Source of the DNA: Oscillospiraceae bacterium
GTDB taxonomy: Bacteria; Bacillota; Clostridia; Oscillospirales; CAG-272
Length of the DNA stretch: 64,000 nt
Assembly (NCBI GenBank): GCA_015063325.1
Contig: SVUK01000003.1
Location: 1 to 64,000 of the forward strand
Direction of reading: 5' to 3'
The position numbers and the translations under genes were made by a program. The notes under the pieces were generated by a model. The model saw only the letters and a program-made list of their open reading frames with translations, did no database searches and was not told where the DNA came from. Positions 16,767 through 26,086 of the stretch are shown piece after piece (positions within the stretch are counted from its first letter, which is position 1; each line of letters starts with the position of its first letter).

Positions 16767-19282
16767 AACTCTCCTTTTCCACAAAGGGTTGGCACCATTC
16801 CGGCTTCGACGAATTCTGCGCGCTTGCCGAGGATCTGAAACTGGACGGAATTGAGCTGCACAATATTCACGGCAGTTTGTTCACCGATCCGCAAAGTCCT
16901 TTGCGCGATGCGACAGCTCCGGCAACCTTGCGAAATCTGCGCGAAAAGAAAATTTCGATTCCCACCGTAGATGTGCTTGCCGATATTGCCGGCGATGAAA
17001 CGATTGCCGCGCAAGAAATCAGCGAATGCCTGCATATCGCTGCCCTGTTCCATATCAAAGCCGTCCGACTGCACGCAAGCGCGAGCGACGAACCGGAAAA
17101 AGCGGTGGAAAAAACCGCCGCGCTGATTGAAAAATTCCTGCCGGAAGCAGAAGCCGCAGGCGTCCTTTTCTTGATCGGTACCGAGGGACTGTTTGCGCGC
17201 ACCGACCGTTTGAGCGATTTTCTCGGTCGCTTTGCCAGCGATTCGCTGGGCGCCGTATGGCAGGTCAGCGCCGCTTGGTTCGCCGGCGGAGAAAGCGCCG
17301 GAGCGGTCATTAAAAATTTGGGCGCCTACGTGCGCCATGTCCACCTGAACGATGCGAAAAAAACGTCCGACGGAATCGAATACTGCCTGCTCGGCGAGGG
17401 AGAAATTCCGGTCGGGGAGGTAATGCGCGCACTCCGCTCGGTCAACTATGACGGTTTTCTCTCGCTGGTTTGGGATCCTTCCTGGTGCCCCGAGCTGGAG
17501 GATGCCGAAATCGTTCTTTCCCAATTTGTCAACTATATGAAACAGTTCGGCGACCCCTCGCGCCGCGAGCGCACGCTTTATTGGAACCGAGCGCACACCG
17601 GAAATTTCGTTTGGAAAAAAGATTTGTTGATCGACGCCACCTTCTCGGACGTATTGGATCAAATGGTGGAATTTTTCCCCGATCAGTATGCGTTTAAGTA
17701 CACCACGCTGGACTATACGCGCACCTACGAGGAGTTCCGCGAGGACGTTGACACCTTTGCGCGTTCCCTGGTTGCATTGGGCGTTAAAGCCGGGTCGCAT
17801 GTAGCGGTCTGGGCATCCAACGTTCCGCAATGGTATATTGCGTTTTGGGCAACCGTCAAGCTTGGCGCCGTACTGGTAACGGTCAACACCGCTTATAAAA
17901 TTCATGAGGCGGAATATCTGCTCCGCCAATCGGACACCCATACGTTGATTATGACCGAGGGCTCCAAAGATACGCATTACGGTAAAATCATTGCCGAGCT
18001 CTGCCCCGAGCTCAACAATTTGAAAACAGGTGAACAACTTCATGCCAAACGGCTTCCTTTTTTGCGCAACGTTATCACCGTCGGCTTTTCGCAAAAGGGA
18101 TGTCTTTCTTGGAAAGAGGCGTGGGATCGTTCGAGCGAAGTTCCGCACGAAACGATTTTGCGCATGGCGACAGCCGTTGATCCGGACGACGTTTGCAATA
18201 TGCAATACACCTCCGGCACCACCGGATTCCCCAAAGGGGTCATGCTCACCCATCGCAATATCGTCAACAACGGCAAGTGCATCGGCGACCGCATGGATCT
18301 TTCCACCGCCGACCGCATGATGATTCAGGTGCCCATGTTCCATTGTTTCGGCATGGTACTTGCCATGACCGCTTCCATGACGCACGGTGCAACCCTTTTG
18401 CCGCTTCCCTATTTCTCGCCAAAGCCGGCGCTCGCCTGCATCCATAACGAACATATCACCGCGTTCCACGGCGTTCCCACCATGTTCATCGCCCTCTTAA
18501 ACCATCCGGATTTCCCGAAAACCGATTTCTCCTATATGCGCACCGGCATTATGGCAGGCAGTCCATGCCCCATTTCCGCCATGCGCGACGTGGTGGAGAA
18601 AATGCACATGACCGAAATCACCATCGTCTACGGACAGACCGAGGCATCGCCGGGATGCACCATGAGCTCTACCGACGACTCTCTTGAGGTTCGCGTCGGA
18701 ACAGTCGGGCGTGCCCTGCCCGAGATCGAATGCAAGGTTGTAAATCCCGAAACCGGCGAGGAATGCCCGGACAACGTTCCCGGCGAATTCGTTGCACGCG
18801 GATATAACATTATGAAGGGATACTATAAAATGCCCGAAGCAACCGCCGCCGCCATCGATAAGGACGGCTGGCTCCACACCGGCGACCTTGCCGCGCGCAC
18901 ACCGGAGGGTAACTACCGCATTACCGGACGGCTAAAGGATATGATCATCCGCGGCGGTGAGAACATTTACCCGAAGGAAATTGAGGAATTTATCTATACA
19001 AACCCCAAGGTCAGCGACGTGCAAGTCATCGGCGTTCCCGACGAACAGTACGGCGAGGAGATCATGGCTTGCGTGATCCTCAAAGAGGGCGAAACCATGA
19101 CCGAGGAAGAGCTCAAAGCCTTCGTTGCGGCAAGCATGGCGCGGCATAAAGTGCCGCGGTATGTGGAGTTTACCGACGCATTCCCAATGAACGCCGCCGG
19201 AAAGATTCTCAAATACCAGATGCGTGAAAACGCCATCAAAAAACTCGGGCTGGAAAAAGCCGGCAAGGTGGTGACTGCATAA
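16763..19282 (+). CDS. Fusion: sugar phosphate isomerase/epimerase-type TIM barrel plus acyl-CoA synthetase
   Basis: N-term MKLSFSTKGWHHSGFDEFCALAEDLKLDGIELHN...RHVHLNDAKK; C-term QYTSGTTGFPKGVMLTHRN, YGQTEASPG, HTGDLAARTPEGNYRITGRLKDMIIRGGENIYPKEIEEF, AAGKILKYQMRE. Confidence 0.9.
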   Translation: MKLSFSTKGWHHSGFDEFCALAEDLKLDGIELHNIHGSLFTDPQSPLRDATAPATLRNLREKKISIPTVDVLADIAGDETIAAQEISECLHIAALFHIKAVRLHASASDEPEKAVEKTAALIEKFLPEAEAAGVLFLIGTEGLFARTDRLSDFLGRFASDSLGAVWQVSAAWFAGGESAGAVIKNLGAYVRHVHLNDAKKTSDGIEYCLLGEGEIPVGEVMRALRSVNYDGFLSLVWDPSWCPELEDAEIVLSQFVNYMKQFGDPSRRERTLYWNRAHTGNFVWKKDLLIDATFSDVLDQMVEFFPDQYAFKYTTLDYTRTYEEFREDVDTFARSLVALGVKAGSHVAVWASNVPQWYIAFWATVKLGAVLVTVNTAYKIHEAEYLLRQSDTHTLIMTEGSKDTHYGKIIAELCPELNNLKTGEQLHAKRLPFLRNVITVGFSQKGCLSWKEAWDRSSEVPHETILRMATAVDPDDVCNMQYTSGTTGFPKGVMLTHRNIVNNGKCIGDRMDLSTADRMMIQVPMFHCFGMVLAMTASMTHGATLLPLPYFSPKPALACIHNEHITAFHGVPTMFIALLNHPDFPKTDFSYMRTGIMAGSPCPISAMRDVVEKMHMTEITIVYGQTEASPGCTMSSTDDSLEVRVGTVGRALPEIECKVVNPETGEECPDNVPGEFVARGYNIMKGYYKMPEATAAAIDKDGWLHTGDLAARTPEGNYRITGRLKDMIIRGGENIYPKEIEEFIYTNPKVSDVQVIGVPDEQYGEEIMACVILKEGETMTEEELKAFVAASMARHKVPRYVEFTDAFPMNAAGKILKYQMRENAIKKLGLEKAGKVVTA

Positions 19283-20094
19283 TGCGAAACGATTTTGAAA
19301 TTTGGGACGCGCATTGCCATGTCTACCCCGAAAAAATTGCCGCGCGTGCCGTTGCCGGGACCGATGCGTTTTACAGCACGGTAGCCGCTGGACTGGGGAC
19401 CATTCCCGATTTGATTGCCGCCGGAACGACCTGCGGCGTGGACAAATTTGTCATCCAATCGGTTGCAACAACACCCAAACAGGTTGCCAGCATCAACCGC
19501 TTCATTGCCGAGGCGGTTGCCGCCGATCCCGAAAAGCTGATCGGTCTTGGCACCATTCACCCCCTGGCGGAGGACATTGCCGCCGACGTCCGCGAGCTCA
19601 AGGCGCTCGGACTGCACGGTATCAAGATTCACCCCGATATTCAGAGCTACCGCATTGACGATCCCCTTTTCTTCCCGGCTTACGCGCTTTGCGAGGAGCT
19701 GGACCTGCCGATTCTAATGCACACCGGCGATAGCCGCTACGATTATTCCAACCCAAACCGGCTCATTCCCGTTCTGCAAAAATTTCCGCGCCTGCGCGTG
19801 ATCGGGGCGCATTTCGGCGGCTGGTCGATCTGGGAAGAAGCGGCGGAAAAGCTCGCCGGAATGCCGAACCTTTGGGTGGACTGCTCCTCCACCGTGCCTT
19901 TTATGAAGGGCGAGAATCAGAAAATCCGCGTGGAAAAACTGATCCGCAAATACGGCGTTGACCGCGTGCTGTTCGGCACAGACTACCCCATGTGGAGCCA
20001 CGAGCAGGAGCTGGATTTCTTCTTCACGCTCGACCTGACCGACGAAGAACGCCGTGCCATCCTTTCGGAGAACGCGAAAAAAGTCTATGGATAA
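19282..20094 (+). CDS. Amidohydrolase family 2 (ACMSD-like)
   Basis: IWDAHCHVYP, GIKIHPDIQSY, ILMHTGDSR, GAHFGGWSIWEEA, VLFGTDYPMW. Confidence 0.85.
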   Translation: MRNDFEIWDAHCHVYPEKIAARAVAGTDAFYSTVAAGLGTIPDLIAAGTTCGVDKFVIQSVATTPKQVASINRFIAEAVAADPEKLIGLGTIHPLAEDIAADVRELKALGLHGIKIHPDIQSYRIDDPLFFPAYALCEELDLPILMHTGDSRYDYSNPNRLIPVLQKFPRLRVIGAHFGGWSIWEEAAEKLAGMPNLWVDCSSTVPFMKGENQKIRVEKLIRKYGVDRVLFGTDYPMWSHEQELDFFFTLDLTDEERRAILSENAKKVYG

Positions 20095-20102
20095 AAATGC
20101 AC

Positions 20103-20194
20103 GAAAAGGCTAATCCGCCTTTTCGCCAAACCGATGAACACTCTTGATTGATTGGAGAAAAATCGCTCCGAAAAATCAAGGGTGTTCTTGTTTT
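20103..20194 (+). terminator. Two consecutive hairpins, second followed by a T-tract
   Basis: GAAAAGGC/GCCTTTTC and GAACACTCTTGATT/AATCAAGGGTGTTC. Confidence 0.8.
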
Positions 20195-20328
20195 TTGGGG
20201 AAAATGTCCAATGCTATAGTCAACTTCCTAACAACTTTGAAATCCTTTTTTTCTAAACCTTCTTGCATTCTGGATCAATTTATGTTATATTAAAGCAGAA
20301 ATGACAGACAGCACAGCGGAGGTATGAC

Positions 20329-21216
20329 ATGAAACAAAAGAAAAAATACCTGATCGCACTGGGGGAAACGCATAGCATCATTGCGCTGGTCGCCGGCATC
20401 CTCGTGTGCTGCTCCGCATTCGTTTCGATCTTCTTGATGGCAAAGAAGTACAATGGAACCGGGATACACCCCTTACAATACTTTACGGTGTGGTCTAACA
20501 TACTGTCTGCCGTTGCCGCATCTTTCATGATCCCCTATGCGGTCGAAGGAATCCGAAAAAAGCGCTTTGCCCTGCCGAACTGGATCACTTTGCTGCAGTA
20601 TTCCGCCGCGATCTGCGTTGCGACCACAATGGTGGCGGCGCTCGCCCTGATCTGGCCGACACAAGGGAGCAGTGCGGTAACGGGAACCAACTTTTGGTTG
20701 CATATTGTTTCTCCTGCGCTGACCATCGTTCTCTTCCAATGCGTGGAAACGGGAGTTCCCTTTTCTCGCAAATCCGCCCCACTTGCTTTGATCCCCTATT
20801 GGGCTTATATGATCGTCTATTTTGTCATGGTCTATCTCGTCGGAACGGAACGGGGCGGCTGGTCGGATTTTTACAAAACAAAAGCATTCTTGCCCCCATG
20901 GGTCTCTGCACTTTTGATGCTGGCGATCGGCTTTACGATTTCGTTTGCCCTGCTCTTTTTGCACAACAAACGTGCGACGCAGTATTGGAAGAACGTTTCC
21001 AAAATCTGGAGCCGGGATCTGGAACCGACGCAACTGCTCATTGAAGCGTTCGGGCTCGGCCGAAGTATCGGCAGTCGAACCTCTTACACTGAGCTCGTGA
21101 TTCCACTTGACATTTTTAAGATCATGTCCGAGCGATACGACATTTCGATTGATCGACTGACGAAAGCCTACCTCAAAGGAGCTTTGGATGCTATGGAAGA
21201 AAGGAACGCAAAATGA
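20329..21216 (+). CDS. Multi-pass membrane protein, Pr6Pr-like
   Basis: YFTVWSNILSAVAASFMIPYA, FWLHIVSPALTIVLF, PLALIPYWAYMIVYFVMV. Confidence 0.6.
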   Translation: MKQKKKYLIALGETHSIIALVAGILVCCSAFVSIFLMAKKYNGTGIHPLQYFTVWSNILSAVAASFMIPYAVEGIRKKRFALPNWITLLQYSAAICVATTMVAALALIWPTQGSSAVTGTNFWLHIVSPALTIVLFQCVETGVPFSRKSAPLALIPYWAYMIVYFVMVYLVGTERGGWSDFYKTKAFLPPWVSALLMLAIGFTISFALLFLHNKRATQYWKNVSKIWSRDLEPTQLLIEAFGLGRSIGSRTSYTELVIPLDIFKIMSERYDISIDRLTKAYLKGALDAMEERNAK

Positions 21217-21989
21217 CGCAGAACAGTTTTTGGGCATATATAGATGCATCTGAAAAATCCGGAGAAGGCTTTGGCTGCTTCTCACTTCCGCATATCCTCT
21301 GGTTGGTTGTTCTCGCTGCAGGGATCTTCTTCTTTTCGTTTGCCTACAAAAGGAGCAACGAAAAAGGGCGCGACCATCTGCGAAAAGGCATGGCACTCTT
21401 TCTCATGCTATTTGAAATGGGAAAACAATGCGTCGTGGGGCTGACCGATGCCCCTGCTGCCGTACATCTTCCGCTCCATATTTGCAGTTTTGCCGAATAT
21501 GCGATCCTCATCGACACGTTCTGGCCGGACAACCGTTTGTTCAAACCGGTTCTTTGCTATGCTTTTCTTCCTGCCGCATTCATGGCGCTCCTGTTTCCCA
21601 CCGTCACCGCCTATCCGCCGATCAGCTTTTATGCGATCCATCAGTTCGTCCTGCACGCCGCCATCATCGCCTACATTCTTGCACGATATATTGCCGGAGA
21701 CATGCTCATGAACTATACGGGCGTATGGATATCGCTTGGTATGATCCTTGCACTGGCCCTGCCGGTTTATTTGATCGACAAAACATTCGACAGAAACTAT
21801 ATGTTCCTTCTGCGCCACTCAAATAATCCCGCACTCAAATTCATTTGGAACCTGTCGGGCGGAAGCGGCGGATTTGCTTATATTCTCGGGCTTGCTCTGC
21901 TCACCCTTCTCATGTTCCATTTTGTTTTTTGCGTCTTTACCCTCATTCAAAAACTCAGGTGCCGTCAAAAATCCGCAAAGATGGATTAA
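21213..21989 (+). CDS. YwaF/TMEM164-like membrane protein
   Basis: LPLHICSFAEYAILID...HQFVLHAAIIAYILARYI; ATGA overlap with the upstream gene. Confidence 0.65.
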   Translation: MTQNSFWAYIDASEKSGEGFGCFSLPHILWLVVLAAGIFFFSFAYKRSNEKGRDHLRKGMALFLMLFEMGKQCVVGLTDAPAAVHLPLHICSFAEYAILIDTFWPDNRLFKPVLCYAFLPAAFMALLFPTVTAYPPISFYAIHQFVLHAAIIAYILARYIAGDMLMNYTGVWISLGMILALALPVYLIDKTFDRNYMFLLRHSNNPALKFIWNLSGGSGGFAYILGLALLTLLMFHFVFCVFTLIQKLRCRQKSAKMD

Positions 21990-22003
21990 GAAGGAAATGG
22001 TTT

Positions 22004-22243
22004 GCGGGAACGCCCAACCTTTGGGTGGATTGCTCCTCCACCGTTCCCTTTATGAAAGGGGACAACAAAAAGGAGCGCGTAGAAACCATGATCCGCAAAT
22101 ACGGCGTTGACCGCGTGCTGTTCGGCACAGACTACCCCATGTGGAGCCACGAGCAGGAGCTGGATTTCTTCTTCACGCTCGACCTGACCGACGAAGAACG
22201 CCGTGCCATCCTTTCGGAGAACGCAAAAAAAGTCTATGGATAA
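22004..22243 (+). pseudogene. Duplicated C-terminal remnant of the 19282-20094 amidohydrolase
   Basis: TPNLWVDCSSTVPFMKGDNKKERVETMIRKYGVDRVLFGTDYPMW...KKVYG*; no 5' part. Confidence 0.9.
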
Positions 22244-22335
22244 AAATGCACGAAAAGGCTAATCCGCCTTTTCGCCAAACCGATGAACACTCTTGATTGA
22301 TTGGAGAAAATTCGCTCCGAAAAATCAAGGGTGTT
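22090..22335 (+). repeat. Direct repeat of 19941-20186 (246 bp, 2 mismatches counted)
   Basis: Side-by-side reading of both copies. Confidence 0.95.
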
Positions 22336-22377
22336 TTTATTTTTTTGGATTGTTCATCAGAAATATCAAAAACTTTG

Positions 22378-22406
22378 TTGACAAACGGCGAAATATGTGG
22401 TAAAAT
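22378..22406 (+). promoter_or_regulatory. Promoter of ncRNA
   Basis: TTGACA - 17 bp - TAAAAT. Confidence 0.85.
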
Positions 22407-22410
22407 GAGT

Positions 22411-22625
22411 ATGCCAAACAAAACTTAATAAACCGAGCACAGGGGAAACTCTCTTTTTTTGTAGGGGGAGTATATTCTTTTCCTGTTTTCACCATAATGG
22501 ATTTGGTAAAAACGCAAATTCTGCTTGGTGGACACAGGGGTTTTCTTTGTGCTTATTAAGTTTTGTTTGGCGACAATTGGGGTTTGCGTTTTTCGGTGCG
22601 CTGACCTCGGTTAGCGCACTTTTTT
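22411..22625 (+). ncRNA. Orphan structured RNA of unknown class (6S-like rod or raiA-like are hypotheses)
   Basis: 19-bp closing stem 22413-22431/22553-22571; GCACAGGGGAAACTCT/GGGGTTTTCTTTGTGC stem; terminator GTGCGCTGACC-TC-GGTTAGCGCAC-TTTTTT. Confidence 0.75.
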
Positions 22626-22667
22626 ATTTTCACCGAAAGAATTTTTGCCAAAAAAGGAGAAAGAATC

Positions 22668-23639
22668 ATGAAAAGAAAAATCTTGGTATTGTTTGCCGTT
22701 CTGTTTGCTTTTGTCCTATTGTTCGCCGCGTGCGGAGAAGAAAAGCAACCACAAACGAATCCGAACCCGCAAAATCAAAACGGAAATACCGAACAAGGCG
22801 GGAAGACGGATACGCCAACAGATAATCCGGATACCCCGATGCCAGACGAGCATAAGCATACAGTTGGCGAATGGATTGTTGATACCGAACCGAACTGCAC
22901 CGAGGCGGGTAGCAAACATCAAGTTTGTGCCGAATGTGGTGAAACAATCAAAGCTGAAGCGATTCCGGCAACCGGGCATACTCACGGCGAATGGGTAACC
23001 GACAAAGAGCCAACCTGCACAGAAGTGGGGAGTAAACACCGTACTTGCACCATTTGCGGCAATGTTGAAAATGAGACTATTTCTACGACCAGACATATCG
23101 AAGTGGTTGATCCTGCAGTTATAGCAACGTGCACTACTGAAGGAAAAACAGAGGGTAGCCATTGTTCCGTTTGCAAAACAATAATCAAGGCACAGGTGGC
23201 TATTCCGCCATCTCATAACTATCAAAATCTTATATGTACCGTTTGTGGGAACAGCATGGTAACCAAGAATGAAACCGGAAAAGAATACTATGATAAAAAC
23301 GGATTATCTGTAACATTGATCTCATATGTTGCAACTCCTAAAGAGGGATACACGGAATATACTATACAATACACAATAAAAAATGTTACACCTGACAGCA
23401 AGTTAATGCCTGGCTCCTTCAAATTATTCTTTGCGGATGATACCGGAGAATCTCAATACGGATTTTTTAATTATTTGTATTATGGTGAATCAATTACCCA
23501 AACATACACTTGGAAAATCCTTCAAAATCAAAAAGTGCTTGTTCTTGAATATAATGCTGATGATCCTGAAGCAGGCTTATCTGGTGCTTTTTTCAGAAAT
23601 AAACCCGTATCGGATACATTCCATTGGTTTATAGAATGA
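22668..23639 (+). CDS. Lipoprotein with Cys-rich repeats and a DUF4352-like C-terminal domain
   Basis: LLFAACGEEK lipobox; HxHGEWxxDxEPxCTExGSKHxxCxxCG repeats. Confidence 0.8.
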   Translation: MKRKILVLFAVLFAFVLLFAACGEEKQPQTNPNPQNQNGNTEQGGKTDTPTDNPDTPMPDEHKHTVGEWIVDTEPNCTEAGSKHQVCAECGETIKAEAIPATGHTHGEWVTDKEPTCTEVGSKHRTCTICGNVENETISTTRHIEVVDPAVIATCTTEGKTEGSHCSVCKTIIKAQVAIPPSHNYQNLICTVCGNSMVTKNETGKEYYDKNGLSVTLISYVATPKEGYTEYTIQYTIKNVTPDSKLMPGSFKLFFADDTGESQYGFFNYLYYGESITQTYTWKILQNQKVLVLEYNADDPEAGLSGAFFRNKPVSDTFHWFIE

Positions 23640-23744
23640 AAATAAAAAAATTTTTTCAAAAATTCTTGAAAATATTGAAAAGGCAAAAAGCTGCACTAAT
23701 GCTGATTTTGGCAAATTGCTCCCGATTCTGTGAACCAATGACCG

Positions 23745-23789
23745 CCTCCGATTGATTGACTACTGTTGAAAATCAATCGGAGGTTTTTT
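23745..23789 (+). terminator. Terminator
   Basis: CCTCCGATTGATT/AATCAATCGGAGG then TTTTTT. Confidence 0.85.
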
Positions 23790-23953
23790 ATGAAAAACAA
23801 ACGGGTACTTTTTTCGTCTTTTCCTCCTTCAATCATCATATTAGAAACAACGGCTTCCTTCATTTTTGAAAAATCTATTGACAAATCGCCGAAAAAAGCG
23901 TATGATACCTTCGTTGTAATTCTTACGATAAAGTGAGGTTTTTTGATACCGTT

Positions 23954-25102
23954 ATGCCCGAAACCGAAATTTCCCGCGCGCAAAAAATCCGCGCGGCAAT
24001 TCTCAATTTTCCCCGGCGGAACCCGGTGCTTTGCATTGCTTTTGTTCTCGCCGTCGTGACATCGTTTTTCGTTCCGCCCGACGCCGAATACGCCGGATAT
24101 TTCGATTGGAAAACGCTGACCTGCCTGTTTTGCGTTCTCGCCGTCGTTTGCGCTTTGAAAAACATCCGCTTTTTCTCGCTCCTTGCCGAAAAAATGGTGG
24201 TTTTGACCGGAAATTTGCGGCTGGCGACGGTCGCTTTAGTCTGCATCACCTTCCTCGGCTCCATGCTCATCGCCAACGACATGGCGCTTTTGACCTTTTT
24301 GCCGCTCGGCTATTTTGTGCTCTCTGCCACCGGGACCGAGCGCTATATGGCGCCGGTGTTCATCCTGCAAAACATTGCGGCAAACCTTGGCGGAATGCTC
24401 ACCCCGTTCGGCAATCCGCAAAACCTTTATCTCTATTCGCATTTCAACATTCCGGACGGCGAATTTTTCGGCATTATGTTTCCGCCGTTCCTGCTTGCCA
24501 TCGTGCTGATTTTGGGGTGCTGTTTCTTTCTGCCCAAAAAGCCGATCGCCTTGCAGGCACCGCCCGAAGAAAAGCTCCCCGTTCCAAAAACCATCCTGTA
24601 TCTCGCCTTGTTTGCGCTTTCCATCGTCATCGTCTTTCGGGTCATTCCCTACTGGATCGGGCTTTGCGTTATTCCGCCCGTACTCCTGTTTGCCGACCGC
24701 AAAGCGCTTGCACAGGTCGATTACGGTCTTTTGTTCACCTTTTTCTGCTTTTTCATTTTTGCCGGCAATCTTTCGCGTATGGACGCCGTACATCAACTGC
24801 TGGATACACTTCTGCAAAAGAATACCCTGATTTTCAGCGCACTTTCGTGTCAGGTTATCAGCAATGTCCCATCGGCAATCCTGCTCTCGCGTTTTACCGC
24901 AAACTACCGCAGCCTCTTGCTCGGCGTCAATATCGGCGGAACGGGAACGCTTGTCGCCTCGCTCGCCAGCCTGATCACCTTCCGCGAATATATCCGACAC
25001 AATCCGCATAAGAAGGGATATTACGTTGGAATTTTCTCCGCGTTCAATTTTACTTTCTTGATCGTTCTTCTGATTTTCTGCTCCCTGCTGGGCGCACGAT
25101 AA
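23954..25102 (+). CDS. SLC13/ArsB-NhaD-superfamily permease (start may be GTG 23933)
   Basis: FLGSMLIANDMALLTFLPLGYF, LTPFGNPQNLYLYSHF, SNVPSAILLSRFT. Confidence 0.8.
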   Translation: MPETEISRAQKIRAAILNFPRRNPVLCIAFVLAVVTSFFVPPDAEYAGYFDWKTLTCLFCVLAVVCALKNIRFFSLLAEKMVVLTGNLRLATVALVCITFLGSMLIANDMALLTFLPLGYFVLSATGTERYMAPVFILQNIAANLGGMLTPFGNPQNLYLYSHFNIPDGEFFGIMFPPFLLAIVLILGCCFFLPKKPIALQAPPEEKLPVPKTILYLALFALSIVIVFRVIPYWIGLCVIPPVLLFADRKALAQVDYGLLFTFFCFFIFAGNLSRMDAVHQLLDTLLQKNTLIFSALSCQVISNVPSAILLSRFTANYRSLLLGVNIGGTGTLVASLASLITFREYIRHNPHKKGYYVGIFSAFNFTFLIVLLIFCSLLGAR

Positions 25103-25134
25103 ACCCCGAAACTCGAAAAAAGGAGATTTCCGCA

Positions 25135-25671
25135 TTGTTAACTTCCAGTCATTTTTTGCTTGGGCAAACGCTTGCAAAAAAAACGCCGGCGCTTTCCCTG
25201 CATCCCGTCCGCAAAGGCGTGTTCCTTTTGGGCAACGTCCTGCCCGATATGGTTCCGCATACTTTCATCGTGGGTTCCCGTATTCCAAGGGTAACGGGTG
25301 GGCATTGCCTTCCTTTTTCGGAGCCGAAAATTGAACACCGAATCAGAAACGGACTTGCCACCGGCTTATATTCCGCATACGACGCTTTCCGGCTCGGACT
25401 CTTAACGCATTATATTGCCGATTCGTTTACCCATCCGCATACCACAAAACAGCGTTTGAAGCATAAAACGCATCAAGAATATGAAAAAGAACTGAAGAAG
25501 GTGCTTCCGAAATTTCTGCCGCTCGCCGATCGGGTAAAACCTGCCGCAAGCAAGAATTTTTTGGTCAAATGTCGTCAGCAATACAACGCCCCGCCACCCT
25601 CTCCCGAGCGCGATGCCGAATGGATCGTTCGCGTTTGCGCCTCCGTCTTTTTAAAAATTGCCTCGGTCTGA
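25135..25671 (+). CDS. Zinc-dependent phospholipase C-like protein (TTG start)
   Basis: SSHFLLGQTLAKK, LLGNVLPDMVP, GLLTHYIADSFTHPH. Confidence 0.8.
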   Translation: MLTSSHFLLGQTLAKKTPALSLHPVRKGVFLLGNVLPDMVPHTFIVGSRIPRVTGGHCLPFSEPKIEHRIRNGLATGLYSAYDAFRLGLLTHYIADSFTHPHTTKQRLKHKTHQEYEKELKKVLPKFLPLADRVKPAASKNFLVKCRQQYNAPPPSPERDAEWIVRVCASVFLKIASV

Positions 25672-25672
25672 T

Positions 25673-25708
25673 AAAAATGACCTGTTCCGCTTGGAACAGG
25701 TCATTTTT
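25673..25708. terminator. Bidirectional terminator
   Basis: AAAAATGACCTGTTCC-GCTT-GGAACAGGTCATTTTT. Confidence 0.9.
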
Positions 25709-25720
25709 ATTGTTTTTTGA

Positions 25721-26086
25721 TCAATCTCTCAATTTCTTTCCTTTTGCGTCTTTGGGATTGGAATCAACAAGAATCATAATCCCCTCAATTAACCCCCAAA
25801 TACCGCTGATCCAGCTGAGAAGTCCGAACGAGAGAAGGGAGAGAAGTAATTGAGCAACTCCTTTTCCCGTAAAACCGAGATAAAAATTATGAATTCCGAG
25901 ACCGCCCAGTAAAATTCCGAGCAATCCGGCAGCCAGCTTGGATTTATCGGAAAGCTCTTGGTTGTTTGCCGCCGGAGACGGAGTTTCTGCGGTTTGAGAT
26001 TGTTCGGTCCTTTCAATTTTTGCACCGCAATTCGGGCAAAAGGAAGCTTTATCGTCCAATTTGCTTCCGCAATAAGAACAAAACAT
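25721..26086 (-). CDS. Zinc-ribbon plus TM2-domain protein
   Basis: MFCSYCGSKLDDKASFCPNCGAKIE; GILLGGLGIHNFYLGFTGKGVAQLLLSLLSFGLLSWISGIWGLIEGI. Confidence 0.9.
   Translation of the reverse strand: MFCSYCGSKLDDKASFCPNCGAKIERTEQSQTAETPSPAANNQELSDKSKLAAGLLGILLGGLGIHNFYLGFTGKGVAQLLLSLLSFGLLSWISGIWGLIEGIMILVDSNPKDAKGKKLRD

Noticed and set aside
16745-18469. 574-aa minus-strand ORF opposite the fusion gene
   Set aside because: No family signature; overlaps a clearly coding AMP-ligase frame.
21845-22243. 132-aa ORF joining membrane-gene antisense-frame residues to the amidohydrolase tail
   Set aside because: Chimeric reading frame created by the duplicated fragment; treated as a pseudogene remnant.
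22435-22460. GCACAGGGGAAAC resembles the start of a GEMM (c-di-GMP-I) riboswitch
   Set aside because: The downstream conserved GACGCAAAGCC...GGCCTAAACC core is absent and the segment is explained by the long closing stem.
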